A stretch of DNA of 63,120 nucleotides, taken from the NCBI GenBank assembly GCA_026400275.1, contig JAPLPK010000039.1, positions 1 to 63,120 of the forward strand, given 5' to 3'. Shown piece by piece: positions 8,397 through 16,128 of this stretch. The notes under the pieces were generated by a model. It had not been told where the DNA came from. It worked only from the letters and a program-made list of their open reading frames with translations, and did no database searches. Each line of letters opens with the position of its first letter. Position 1 is the first letter of the stretch. The translations under genes and the position numbers were made by a program. The DNA is from Burkholderiales bacterium. GTDB taxonomy: Bacteria; Pseudomonadota; Gammaproteobacteria; Burkholderiales; Burkholderiaceae_C.

Positions 8397-9197
8397 TTGA
8401 GCTTCGTACGCCACTACCTGCTGGCCGTCCAGTTCTTCACCCGCATCCCCATCACCGGGCGGCTGGCGGCCTGGGTAGGTTACAGCCCAGCCATGTTGCG
8501 CGCCAGCGCGGCGCACCTGCCCGGCGTGGGCTGGCTGGTGGCGGCCCTGGCCTGTGGCGTGGCGGCGGCCAGCATGGCGCTGCTGCAGCAACGCCCGGGC
8601 AGCGCACTGGTAGCCGCCGTGCTGTGCACCGTGGCCACGGTGCTGCTGACCGGCGGCTTCCATGAAGACGGCCTGGCCGATGTGGCCGATGGCCTGGGCG
8701 GCAGCGCCGACCGGGCCCGCGCGCTAGAGATAATGAAGGACTCGCGGGTCGGCGCATTCGGTGCCATGGCGCTGGTGCTGGCCCTGCTGTCCAAGGTCGC
8801 GCTGCTGGGCCTGCTCGGCAGCTACAGCAGCCACGCCCTACTGGCAGCCCTGCTCGGCGGCCATGTCTGGTCGCGCTTTTGCCCGCTGCTGCTGGTACGC
8901 CTGCTGCCCCATGTGGGCGACGCGGCCACGTCCAAAAGCAAGCCCCTGGCGGGCCAGATCAGCGGGACTGCGCTGGCAGTTGCGTTGTTATGGTGTTTTA
9001 TGCCGCTGGCGCAGGTATTACTTGCGCAAGGTGCTAGATTTTTAATAGCAAGTCTGATAAGTAGCAGCTTGGCGTTTTTATGGATGAAGCGCCTGTTTAC
9101 TCGGCGGCTACAAGGCTTCACCGGCGACTGCCTGGGTGCCACACAGCAAGTCTGCGAGATCGCCTTCTATCTCGGCGCCGCCGTGGCCCTGCCATGA
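8397..9197 (+). CDS. cobS: Adenosylcobinamide-GDP ribazoletransferase
   Basis: 266-aa polytopic membrane enzyme that joins adenosylcobinamide-GDP to alpha-ribazole in the last steps of cobalamin synthesis. RHYLLAVQFFTRIPI opens the protein and GGFHEDGLADVADGLGG is the Asp-rich metal/nucleotide motif. KDSRVGAFG and FTGDCLGATQQ are further family hallmarks. The start is a TTG (8397), 5 bp after the ilvA stop. Residues about 203-219 are encoded by a copy of the two-hairpin repeat (9007-9052), apparently tolerated inside a membrane segment. The cobC start overlaps its stop. Confidence 0.92.
   Translation: MSFVRHYLLAVQFFTRIPITGRLAAWVGYSPAMLRASAAHLPGVGWLVAALACGVAAASMALLQQRPGSALVAAVLCTVATVLLTGGFHEDGLADVADGLGGSADRARALEIMKDSRVGAFGAMALVLALLSKVALLGLLGSYSSHALLAALLGGHVWSRFCPLLLVRLLPHVGDAATSKSKPLAGQISGTALAVALLWCFMPLAQVLLAQGARFLIASLISSSLAFLWMKRLFTRRLQGFTGDCLGATQQVCEIAFYLGAAVALP
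9007..9052 (+). repeat. Two-hairpin repeat, copy 1 (inside cobS)
   Basis: Matches the family layout GCGCAGG-loop-CTTGCGC, then GCTA-loop-TAGC. It is read in frame as LAQVLLAQGARFLIAS, the same frame as the two copies in the YddA-like gene. Confidence 0.75.
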
Positions 9198-9736
9198 GAC
9201 TCTGGCTGGCCCGCCATGCCCGCCCGCTGGTGGCGCCAGGCGTTTGCTACGGCGCGCTGGATGTGGCGGCTGACGCCATGGCGACACAGGCCGCCGCTGC
9301 CCGGCTGGCCGCAGCCCTGCCCGAAGGCATGGTTGTTTACAGTTCCACGCTACAAAGATGCGAGCAGCTTGCGCAGGAACTGTCTGCGCTGCGGCCCGAT
9401 TTGACGCTGAAATTTGATGCAGGGCTGCGCGAGATGGATTTTGGCCAATGGGAAGGCCAGACCTGGGACGCCATTGGCCCAGCCGCGCTGGACGCCTGGA
9501 CCGCCGACTTCGCCGACTACCGGCCGGGAGGCGGCGAATCGGTGCACGGCTTCATGCAGCGGGTGGGCTCTGCCTGGGACGCTATAGACGCTGTAGGGCC
9601 GCAACCCACGCTGTGGATCAGCCATGCCGGCGTGGCGCGGGCCTGCAGCCTGCTGGCCGCCGGCATCCGCACACTGCACCGCGCCGACCAATGGCCGCAG
9701 GCCGCCCCCGGCTACGGCGAATGGATTACTTTCTGA
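9194..9736 (+). CDS. cobC: Histidine phosphatase, alpha-ribazole phosphatase-like
   Basis: 180-aa histidine-acid phosphatase. The catalytic start MRLWLARHARP corresponds to the RHG motif, with RHA here. Downstream are STLQRCEQLA, REMDFGQWEG and the second histidine in WISHAGVAR. By position, directly overlapping cobS (ATG 9194 within the cobS stop region), it most likely removes the 5'-phosphate of alpha-ribazole phosphate or adenosylcobalamin phosphate. Convergent with gspC and overlapping it by 11 bp. Family membership is firm; the substrate rests on context. Confidence 0.85.
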   Translation: MRLWLARHARPLVAPGVCYGALDVAADAMATQAAAARLAAALPEGMVVYSSTLQRCEQLAQELSALRPDLTLKFDAGLREMDFGQWEGQTWDAIGPAALDAWTADFADYRPGGGESVHGFMQRVGSAWDAIDAVGPQPTLWISHAGVARACSLLAAGIRTLHRADQWPQAAPGYGEWITF

Positions 9737-10199
9737 TGGGCAGTTCCAGCGCGAAAGCGGCTGGGCCGTCCATGCTGGACGCCAACTCGGCCCGGCGCGG
9801 GCCCACGGACTGCAGCAGCAAAGCCCCATCGACCAGACTGCCCACCCGGTAGGGCTTGGGCGGTTTGCCGTCCACGGCGATCAGGGCTGCGCCCTGGCGG
9901 CCATGCTCGGCAATCACGCCCGACAGCACAAAGCGTGTGGACGGGTTGACCTCTGCCACCGGCATCGGCCCCACACTGCCCAGCACATGCGCCACCGCCG
10001 CCGCGTCCACGGCAACCGCCCCCGGCCCGGCCACGGCGGCCTGCGGACCACTGGGTGCGGCCGTGGCCTTCAAGCCCCAGTACGCCACGCTGGCCAGGGC
10101 CAGAGCCCAGACCACAAAGGCCACCAGGCGCGGGGCCCAGCGTTCCATTACAGAATCGGATGCATTGATTAACATGCATTGATTATCATCGCAGCCCAT
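9726..10199 (-). CDS. gspC: Type II secretion system protein C (short form)
   Basis: 157-aa inner-membrane GspC-like protein that links the secretin to the inner-membrane platform. One transmembrane segment (LVAFVVWALALASVAYWGL, about residues 26-44), an Ala/Pro/Val-rich linker, then the homology-region domain FVLSGVIAEHGRQGAALIAV with PKPYRVGSLVDGALLL. No PDZ domain, as usual for short betaproteobacterial forms. The longest start (ATG 10199) has GGAG four bases upstream and shares a CATG with the gspG start on the other strand; ATG at 10172 or 10148 are alternatives. It is the only secretion gene on this strand. Confidence 0.75.
   Translation of the reverse strand: MGCDDNQCMLINASDSVMERWAPRLVAFVVWALALASVAYWGLKATAAPSGPQAAVAGPGAVAVDAAAVAHVLGSVGPMPVAEVNPSTRFVLSGVIAEHGRQGAALIAVDGKPPKPYRVGSLVDGALLLQSVGPRRAELASSMDGPAAFALELPIRK
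10160..10189. repeat. Short tandem duplication in gspC/gspG start region
   Basis: ATGCATTGATTA occurs twice with a 2-bp gap (10160-10171 and 10174-10185). It lies over the 5' part of gspC and just upstream of gspG. It may affect the promoter or choice of gspC start. Confidence 0.6.
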
Positions 10200-10665
10200 G
10201 ACACTCCACAGCCCTATTCGTCCCTCCAGCCCCCTTTACCGCCACGTGCGTAAAGTGCGCAATGCCGGTTTCACCCTGATCGAATTGATGGTGGTGCTCG
10301 TCATCATCGGCGTGCTGGCCGCGCTGATCGTGCCCAATGTGCTGGACCGCGCTGACGACGCCCGCGCCACCGCCGCCAAAACCGATGTCCACAACCTGAT
10401 GCAGGCGCTAAAGCTCTACAAGCTAGACAACCAACGCTACCCCACCGCCGAGCAAGGCCTGCAAGCCCTGGTCGCCAAGCCCAGCACCAACCCGGTGCCG
10501 CCCAACTGGAAGCCGTATGTGGAAAAGCTGCCCAACGACCCCTGGAGCCGCCCCTACCAGTACCTGAACCCCGGCGTGCAGGGCGAGATTGATGTGATGT
10601 CCTTCGGCGCCGACGGCCAACCAGGTGGCGAAGGCAAAAATGCCGACATCGGCAGCTGGCAGTGA
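10198..10665 (+). CDS. gspG: Type II secretion major pseudopilin GspG
   Basis: 155-aa major pseudopilin. The prepilin peptidase site is RNAG^FTLIELMVVLVIIG (cleavage after about residue 24), followed by the hydrophobic helix. The C-terminal domain has NQRYPTAEQGLQALV and a calcium-loop-like DPWSRPYQYLNPG region. It starts the plus-strand gsp series. Its ATG overlaps the gspC ATG on the opposite strand, and no strong Shine-Dalgarno is visible. It is processed by a GspO/PilD peptidase not encoded in this window. Confidence 0.93.
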   Translation: MTLHSPIRPSSPLYRHVRKVRNAGFTLIELMVVLVIIGVLAALIVPNVLDRADDARATAAKTDVHNLMQALKLYKLDNQRYPTAEQGLQALVAKPSTNPVPPNWKPYVEKLPNDPWSRPYQYLNPGVQGEIDVMSFGADGQPGGEGKNADIGSWQ

Positions 10666-10667
10666 TT

Positions 10668-10756
10668 TTGCCCCCCCGGCTTGTCGCTTCGCGTACTTCT
10701 CCACCCCCCGGGGGGGAGGCGTTTTGCCTTGGGGCGGCCCGGCGGCAAAGCCGGAC
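10668..10756 (+). repeat. GC-rich palindromic intergenic repeat between gspG and gspH
   Basis: Begins 3 bp behind the gspG stop. It contains the palindromic run CCCCCCGGGGGGG and CGGCCCGGCGGCAAAGCCGG. The second half resembles the GGCCCGGCAAAGCCGG part of the repeats at 11595 and 25850, so it probably belongs to the same or a sister class. It makes the gspH start hard to define. Confidence 0.65.
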
Positions 10757-10771
10757 TCTTTGGCGTTTAAA

Positions 10772-11224
10772 GTGATCGCTAGGCGGCCCAGTGTGGCGCC
10801 AGCCTTCAGCCGGGGCTTCACGCTGCTTGAGTTACTGGTGGTCGTCGCCATCATCGCCATCGCCAGCGCAGGCGTTGCCTTTGCCATGCGCGACAACAGC
10901 CAGACCTTGCTGGAGCGCGATGCGGCGCGGCTAGCCGCCTTGTTTGAATCGGCGCGGGCCCAGTCGCGAGCGACCGGTGTGCCGGTGCGATGGAACAGCA
11001 CGCCAGACGGCTTCCAGTTCTACGGCCTGCCGCCCCATACCCTGCCCGAGCGCTGGCTGGGCAACGACACCGTGGCGCGCAACACCAGCCCGGTCGTGCT
11101 GGGCCCCGAACCAGTCATTGGCCGCCAGGAGGTGGTACTGCAGTCCATCAGCCAGCCCAACGAGCTGCTGCGCATCGCCACCGATGGCGCACGCCCCTTT
11201 ACCGTGCAGCCGGCCACACCGTGA
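10772..11224 (+). CDS. gspH: Type II secretion minor pseudopilin GspH
   Basis: Minor pseudopilin of the tip complex. The cleavage motif is FSRG^FTLLELLVVVAIIAI, with a globular domain ending RPFTVQPATP. The reading frame is open back to 10625, but that would put about 64 residues, many from the GC-rich repeat, before the cleavage site. GTG at 10772 gives a normal leader of about 15 residues (VIARRPSVAPAFSRG) and is preferred; TTG 10760 is also possible. The stop overlaps the gspI GTG. Confidence 0.82.
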   Translation: MIARRPSVAPAFSRGFTLLELLVVVAIIAIASAGVAFAMRDNSQTLLERDAARLAALFESARAQSRATGVPVRWNSTPDGFQFYGLPPHTLPERWLGNDTVARNTSPVVLGPEPVIGRQEVVLQSISQPNELLRIATDGARPFTVQPATP

Positions 11225-11595
11225 AGGCCCGCAACCGCCTGTTAAAAGTCCGTGGCTTCACCTTGATCGAGGTGCTGGTCGCGCTGGGCATCGTGTCGAT
11301 TGCGCTGATTGCCGGGATGCAAGCCACCCAGGCGCTGACCACCAACGCCACCCGCCAGACCGATGTGCTGCTGGCCCATATGTGCGCCGAAAACGAACTC
11401 ATCAAAATGCGCCTGTCCACCCAGATGCCCGGCGTGGGCGACTCCGACATCACCTGCGAACAGGCTGGCCACAGCTACCAGGTACGGCTCAGCGTGCTGC
11501 CCACGCCCAACCCCAGCTTTCGCCGGGTGGATGCGCAGGTGTTTGCCGCCAACGCGCCCATCCTGCGCCTGTCCACCATCGTAGGGCGATTTTGA
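11221..11595 (+). CDS. gspI: Type II secretion minor pseudopilin GspI
   Basis: 124-aa minor pseudopilin. Leader KARNRLLKVRG^FTLIEVLVALGIVSIAL is cleaved after Gly12. The C-terminal domain contains MCAENELIKMRL and ends in LRLSTIVGRF, typical of GspI. The GTG at 11221 overlaps the gspH stop (GTGA) and its own stop overlaps the gspJ ATG, implying translational coupling. With GspJ and GspK it should form the trimeric pseudopilus tip. Confidence 0.9.
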   Translation: MKARNRLLKVRGFTLIEVLVALGIVSIALIAGMQATQALTTNATRQTDVLLAHMCAENELIKMRLSTQMPGVGDSDITCEQAGHSYQVRLSVLPTPNPSFRRVDAQVFAANAPILRLSTIVGRF

Positions 11596-11713
11596 TGAAC
11601 ACCCCCAGGCTTGCCCGCTGCGCCCCGACATTGGCGAGAGCCAATGGCGCATGGCCTCCAACCCCCTTGCAGGGGGCGACGCCTATGGCCCGGCAAAGCC
11701 GGTTCCATGGCGT
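11595..11713 (+). repeat. CCCCCTTGCAGGGGG-type repeat between gspI and gspJ
   Basis: Starts directly after the gspI stop with GAACACCCCCAGGCT. The core is AACCCCCTTGCAGGGGGCGA followed by GGCCCGGCAAAGCCGGTTCC. The same order, in opposite orientation, is found at 25850-25943 behind an ABC transporter gene. Here the repeat is translated as the GspJ leader. Confidence 0.8.
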
Positions 11714-12407
11714 CTCTGGAAGGGAGAAAAAATCGCGTGGCTTCACCCTGGTCGAACTGCTGGTGGCCCTGATGGTCATGGCGCTGCTGGCCGTGCTGAG
11801 CTGGCGCGGGCTGGACGGCATGCAGCGTGCACAAACCCGCACCCAGCAACGCGCCGACGAGGTGCTGACCCTGCAGGCCGGCCTGGGCCAATGGAGCGCC
11901 GACCTGGACGCCCTGCTGCAGCTGCCCAACACCACCACCATCGACTGGAACGGCCGCAGCCTGCGCCTGGTGCGGCGCAGCAGCGAGCCCAACGCCGCCG
12001 GCCCGCTGGTCGTAGCCTGGTCGCTGCGCAATGTGGATGGCACCGACCAGTGGCTGCGCTGGCAGTCGCCGGTGGTGCGCAACCGCGCCGGGCTCACCCA
12101 GGCCTGGGGCAATGCCGCACTGTGGGCGCAGAACCCGGGCGACGAGGCGCGCCGCGCCGAGGTGGCTTTGACGCCGCTGATCGATTGGCAGGTGTTCTAT
12201 TACCGCGACGGCGCCTGGAGCAACCCGCAATCCAGCAGCGCCACCACGGCAACCGCACCCGCTACGGGGGCATCCAGCGTCGCCTCCACCGACTCCGCCA
12301 TCCCCGACGGCGTACGCCTGGTGCTGACCCTGCCGCCCGGCCAGGCCCTGAGCGGCGTACTGACGCGCGACTGGATACGGCCTACCGTCGGCGGAGGCAA
12401 ATCGTGA
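11595..12407 (+). CDS. gspJ: Type II secretion minor pseudopilin GspJ, start inside a repeat
   Basis: Minor pseudopilin. The cleavage motif is KKSRG^FTLVELLVALMVMALL; further on come WRGLDGMQRAQ and WQVFYYRDGAWSN, both GspJ-like. Two starts are possible. ATG 11595 (coupled to the gspI stop) gives an unusually long 48-residue leader whose residues are encoded by the repeat at 11595-11713. ATG 11685 (MARQSRFHGVSGREKKSRG) gives a normal 18-residue leader. So the repeat has either lengthened the leader or supplied a new start codon. A low-complexity Ser/Thr/Ala insert lies near the C-terminus (12228-12300). Confidence 0.87.
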   Translation: MNTPRLARCAPTLARANGAWPPTPLQGATPMARQSRFHGVSGREKKSRGFTLVELLVALMVMALLAVLSWRGLDGMQRAQTRTQQRADEVLTLQAGLGQWSADLDALLQLPNTTTIDWNGRSLRLVRRSSEPNAAGPLVVAWSLRNVDGTDQWLRWQSPVVRNRAGLTQAWGNAALWAQNPGDEARRAEVALTPLIDWQVFYYRDGAWSNPQSSSATTATAPATGASSVASTDSAIPDGVRLVLTLPPGQALSGVLTRDWIRPTVGGGKS

Positions 12408-13450
12408 GCGCACCCCCGTCTTGCATTTATAAGAAATCGGCCTCTAGCGCAGCTAATACCTGCGCCAGCAGCTCCCAAAACCATAGCAAACGCCAGCAAC
12501 GTGGCGCAGCGCTGCTACTGGCCATGCTCACCGTCACCCTGGTGGCCACGCTGGCCGCCGCCTCGCTGTGGCAGCAATGGCGCAGCGTGGAGGTGGAAGC
12601 GGCGGAGCGCCAGCGCGTGCAGTCGGCCTGGATACTCACCGGCGCGCTGGACTGGGCGCGGCTGATACTGCGCGAAGACGCCCGCTCTGGCGGCGCCGAC
12701 CACTTGGCAGAGCCCTGGGCCGTGCCGCTGCAGGAGTCGCGCCTGTCCACCTTTCTGGCGGCCGACCGCAACAATACCGGCGGCATGAGCAGCGACGAGG
12801 AGGTGGACGCGTTTCTGTCCGGGCAGATCACCGACATGCAGTCGCGCATGAACATCATGAATCTGGTGGAGAACAACAAGATCTCCGAAGTCAGCCTGGC
12901 CGCCTTCGGCCGCCTGTTCGAAGAACTCAAGCTGTCTCCCCAGGAGCTGACGCAAATGAGCAGCCAGCTGCAGCTGGCGCTGGACAGCAGCCAGTACAAC
13001 ACCGACAACCCGAACATCCCGCTGGTGCCCCGGCGCGCCGAAGACCTGGGCTGGCTGGGTCTGAGCCCCAGCAGCGTGGCTGCGCTGCGGCCCTATGTGT
13101 CGGTGCTGCCGGTGCGCACCTCCGTCAACCTGAACACCGCCAGTGCCGAGGTGCTGGTAGCCAGCGTGCCCAATCTGTCCATGGCCGATGCGCAAAAGCT
13201 GGTCAGCGCCCGGGCCAGCAAGTACTTTCGCAGCACGGCCGATGCCAGCGCCCTGCTGAACCAGCCAGGCATCAGCTTCAGCGAATCCGAGCAGGGTGTG
13301 GCCACCCGTTATTTCGAAGTACTGGGCCGGCTGCGCATGGGCGCCACGACGGTGCTGGAGCGCTCGCTGGTACAGCGTGACGGCATCAATGTCACCACCT
13401 TGTGGCGCGAGCGGGCCGTGGCCGATCCGTCCGGCAAGGCGCCCCTGTGA
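12404..13450 (+). CDS. gspK: Type II secretion minor pseudopilin GspK
   Basis: 348-aa pseudopilin that caps the tip of the pseudopilus. The prepilin-like motif is QQRG^AALLLAMLTVTLVATLAA, with the large helical domain after it (ERQRVQSAWILTGALDWARL, QITDMQSRMNIMNL, SVNLNTASAEVLVASV). The GTG at 12404 overlaps the gspJ stop. The leader of about 33 residues is longer than usual and is encoded mostly by a copy of the two-hairpin repeat (12425-12489). The product is otherwise of normal length. Confidence 0.9.
   Translation: MSAPPSCIYKKSASSAANTCASSSQNHSKRQQRGAALLLAMLTVTLVATLAAASLWQQWRSVEVEAAERQRVQSAWILTGALDWARLILREDARSGGADHLAEPWAVPLQESRLSTFLAADRNNTGGMSSDEEVDAFLSGQITDMQSRMNIMNLVENNKISEVSLAAFGRLFEELKLSPQELTQMSSQLQLALDSSQYNTDNPNIPLVPRRAEDLGWLGLSPSSVAALRPYVSVLPVRTSVNLNTASAEVLVASVPNLSMADAQKLVSARASKYFRSTADASALLNQPGISFSESEQGVATRYFEVLGRLRMGATTVLERSLVQRDGINVTTLWRERAVADPSGKAPL
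12425..12489 (+). repeat. Two-hairpin repeat, copy 2 (in gspK leader)
   Basis: CTAGCGCAGCTAATACCTGC and CCATAGCAA mark the copy. GCGCA/TGCGC of hairpin 1 is retained; the left half of hairpin 2 has decayed. It encodes the Ser/Ala/Asn-rich leader of GspK, in a different frame from the cobS and YddA copies. Confidence 0.7.
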
Positions 13451-13568
13451 AGCAGGGGCTTTTCCCACCTGGAATGTCACAGTCTCTACATACAATGGCC
13501 GGCCTGAGTTTCGTCTGCCGCACGCAGGGCGCCCCAGCGCATGCCAGTTGTTCCACGTTGTCACGCCC

Positions 13569-14804
13569 ATGAGCACCCTGATCGTTCTACTCCCTCTTGA
13601 ATCTACCGGCAGCGCAGGCCCGCTGGACTACGTGCTGACGCCGGACGGCCACAGCGTGGGCTCGCACGACCGCGCCCCCGCCGCCCTGCTGCCCGTGGCC
13701 ACCGCCACCGAACTGGTGGCCGTGGTGCCTGCACAAGCCCTGTCCTGGCACCGCGTCGAGCTGCCCAAGGGCAGCCTGCAACGCAGCGCCCTGGGCCGCG
13801 CGGCCGACACGCCCCGCCTGCGCGCCCTGCTAGAAGGCCTGCTGGAAGAACGCCTGCTGGAAGAACCCGCCGAGCTGCACTTCGCTGTCCAGCCCGATGC
13901 GCCCAGCGAAGGCCCGGTCTGGGTGGCGGCCTGCAACCGCGCCTGGCTGCGCAGCGCCCTGGCGGTGCTGGAGGCCAGCCAGCGCACGGTGGCGCGCATC
14001 GTGCCCGAATTCACCCCCCTGGCTGAGGGCAGCGACAGGGTGCACATCCTGGGCACACCCGAGGCGGCGCAAATCGTCCACGCCGGCCCCCAGGGCATCC
14101 ACCTGCTGCCGCTGAACCACGCCACGCTGGCCATGGCCCTGGCTGGCGCAGCCGATACGCTGGAAATCATCGCCGAACCCGCTGTCGCCAGCATGGCCGA
14201 ACAGCTGGCGCAGCGCCCCGTCACCCTGCAGCACAGCGCCGAACGCTGGCTGGCCTCGGCCCATGGCCGCTGGGACCTGGCGCAATTCGACCTGACCAAC
14301 TCCGGCAGCAGCCGCGCCTGGAAGAACCTGGCCGGCCACACTGAGCGCATGCTGCAAGCCCCCGCCTGGCGCCCCGCGCGCTGGGGCGTAGGCTTGCTGC
14401 TGCTGGCCCAGTTGATCGGCCTGAACGCCTGGGCCTGGAAGGAAAGCCACAGCCTGGAAGCCAAGCGCAAGACCATCCGCGACAGCCTGACGCAAACCTT
14501 CCCGCAGGTAAAGCTGGTGGTCAATGCGCCGGTGCAAATGGCGCGGGAGCTGGACCTGCTGCGCCAAAGCGTGGGCGCCACCTCGGCGCGCGACCTGGAG
14601 CCCATGCTCAGCGCACTCGGCGCGGTGCTGCCGCCGCAAACTTCTGCCAGCCAGCTGGACTTCAGCCCCGGCGAAATCCGGCTCAAAGGCCTGGACCCGG
14701 CACCCGGCCCCGACGCCATCACCAGCCTGCGCAGCAGCGGCTACAGCCTGCGCAGCGAAGGCAACCTGCTGGTACTGCAAGCCGCCAACGGAGCCGCACC
14801 ATGA
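13569..14804 (+). CDS. gspL: Type II secretion system protein GspL
   Basis: 411-aa bitopic inner-membrane protein that recruits the GspE ATPase. The cytoplasmic N-terminal actin-like domain (about 1-260, MSTLIVLLPLESTGSAGPLD) is followed by a single membrane segment (WGVGLLLLAQLIGLNAWAW) and a ferredoxin-like periplasmic domain. ATG 13569 starts after a 118-bp gap behind gspK, one of the larger gaps in the operon. Its stop overlaps the gspM start (ATGA). Confidence 0.9.
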   Translation: MSTLIVLLPLESTGSAGPLDYVLTPDGHSVGSHDRAPAALLPVATATELVAVVPAQALSWHRVELPKGSLQRSALGRAADTPRLRALLEGLLEERLLEEPAELHFAVQPDAPSEGPVWVAACNRAWLRSALAVLEASQRTVARIVPEFTPLAEGSDRVHILGTPEAAQIVHAGPQGIHLLPLNHATLAMALAGAADTLEIIAEPAVASMAEQLAQRPVTLQHSAERWLASAHGRWDLAQFDLTNSGSSRAWKNLAGHTERMLQAPAWRPARWGVGLLLLAQLIGLNAWAWKESHSLEAKRKTIRDSLTQTFPQVKLVVNAPVQMARELDLLRQSVGATSARDLEPMLSALGAVLPPQTSASQLDFSPGEIRLKGLDPAPGPDAITSLRSSGYSLRSEGNLLVLQAANGAAP

Positions 14805-15325
14805 AAACTCCGTCCTTCCTGCTGCAGCTGCAGCCCCACTGGGCCGCCCTGGCGCCGCGCGAACGCCGCAGCGTGTTCGCGGCAGGAGCCCTGGTCTGCC
14901 TGGCCCTGCTGTGGTGGCTGGCCCTGGCTCCCGCGCTGCAAACCCTGCGTGCAGCCGATGCGCAGCACCGCGAACTCGACGCCCAGCTGCAAAACATGCG
15001 CCGCATGCAGGCCGAAGTACAAGCCCTGAAAAGCCAGAGCGCCATCGACTTTGACGAGGCCCTGCGCAGCGTGCAGGCCTCGGCCAAGACCGATTTGTCT
15101 GGCACCGCGCAGATCAATGTGCTGGGCGAACGCGTCAGCGTCACCCTGAAGAACACCCAGGCCGATGCGCTGGCCCGCTGGCTGGCACAGGTGCGCATCA
15201 ACGCCCGCGCCCTGCCCACCGAGGCCAAGCTGGTGCGCAGCCCCGCCAGTACCGCCGCCAACGCGCCCCAGCCCGGTCTACCCGCCTGGGACGGCAGCCT
15301 GGTCCTGGCACTGCCCAAGCGCTAA
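14801..15325 (+). CDS. gspM: Type II secretion system protein GspM
   Basis: 174-aa inner-membrane protein that pairs with GspL. Short cytoplasmic N-terminus with LAPRERRSVFAAGALVCLAL as the membrane segment, a coiled-coil-like stretch (TLRAADAQHRELDAQLQNMR, then MQAEVQALKSQ), then the periplasmic ferredoxin-like fold. Translationally coupled to gspL through ATGA at 14801. Confidence 0.9.
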   Translation: MKTPSFLLQLQPHWAALAPRERRSVFAAGALVCLALLWWLALAPALQTLRAADAQHRELDAQLQNMRRMQAEVQALKSQSAIDFDEALRSVQASAKTDLSGTAQINVLGERVSVTLKNTQADALARWLAQVRINARALPTEAKLVRSPASTAANAPQPGLPAWDGSLVLALPKR

Positions 15326-15326
15326 C

Positions 15327-16124
15327 GTGGCACTGAAACCCGCATCCGCCCCGCAACGCACCGCGCCCTGGCGCTGGGCCTGGGCGGGCGCCTGCCTGGG
15401 CCTGGCCTGGGCCCTGCTGGTGTTTGCCCCGGCGCGCTGGCTGGCCGCTGCACTGGACCAGGCCAGCCAGGGCCAGGTCCAGCTGGCCGACCCGCTGGGC
15501 ACGGTGTGGGACGGCTCAGCCCAGCTGGTGCTGTCGGGTGGCAAGGACAGCCGCGACCAATCGGCCCTGCCCGAGCGCCTGCGCTGGCGACTGCGCCCCT
15601 CTTTCAACGGCGTATCTGCCGACATCCTGGCCGAATGCTGCATGGCCCAGCCCCTGCAGCTGCGCGCCGCGCCGCACTGGGGTGGTGGCGAGCTGACGCT
15701 GGCCGACAGCCAGTCGCACTGGCCGGCCGCCTGGCTGGCTGGACTGGGCGCCCCCTGGAATACCTTGCAGCCCGAGGGCACGCTAACCCTGGCCACCCAG
15801 GGCCTGGTCGTGGACCTGAACAGCGGACGCATGCAACTCAGTGGCCGGGCCCAGCTGGAAGCCATCGACATCGCCTCGCGCCTGTCCACCCTCAAGCCCA
15901 TGGGCAGCTACCGGCTCACACTGGCCGGCGGCAATCCGAACACCTTGCAGCTGGAAACCCTGAAGGGCAGCCTGCAACTGACCGGCAGCGGCCAATGGGT
16001 CGGCAACCGCCTGCATTTCGACGGGGTGGCCACCGCCGCCCCGGAGCGTATCGACGCCTTGTCCAATCTTCTCAACATCATCGGTCGGCGCGACGGCGCG
16101 CGTGCCATCATCAAAGTAGGTTAA
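15327..16124 (+). CDS. gspN: Type II secretion system protein GspN
   Basis: 265-aa accessory inner-membrane protein with a transmembrane segment near residues 12-35 (WRWAWAGACLGLAWALLVF) and a beta-rich periplasmic domain (GTVWDGSAQLVLSGG, WRLRPSFNGVSADIL, GSGQWVGNRLHFDG). It starts with GTG at 15327, one base after the gspM stop codon. GspN is found in only some secretion systems. Four bp separate it from gspD. Confidence 0.85.
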   Translation: MALKPASAPQRTAPWRWAWAGACLGLAWALLVFAPARWLAAALDQASQGQVQLADPLGTVWDGSAQLVLSGGKDSRDQSALPERLRWRLRPSFNGVSADILAECCMAQPLQLRAAPHWGGGELTLADSQSHWPAAWLAGLGAPWNTLQPEGTLTLATQGLVVDLNSGRMQLSGRAQLEAIDIASRLSTLKPMGSYRLTLAGGNPNTLQLETLKGSLQLTGSGQWVGNRLHFDGVATAAPERIDALSNLLNIIGRRDGARAIIKVG

Positions 16125-16128
16125 TGGA

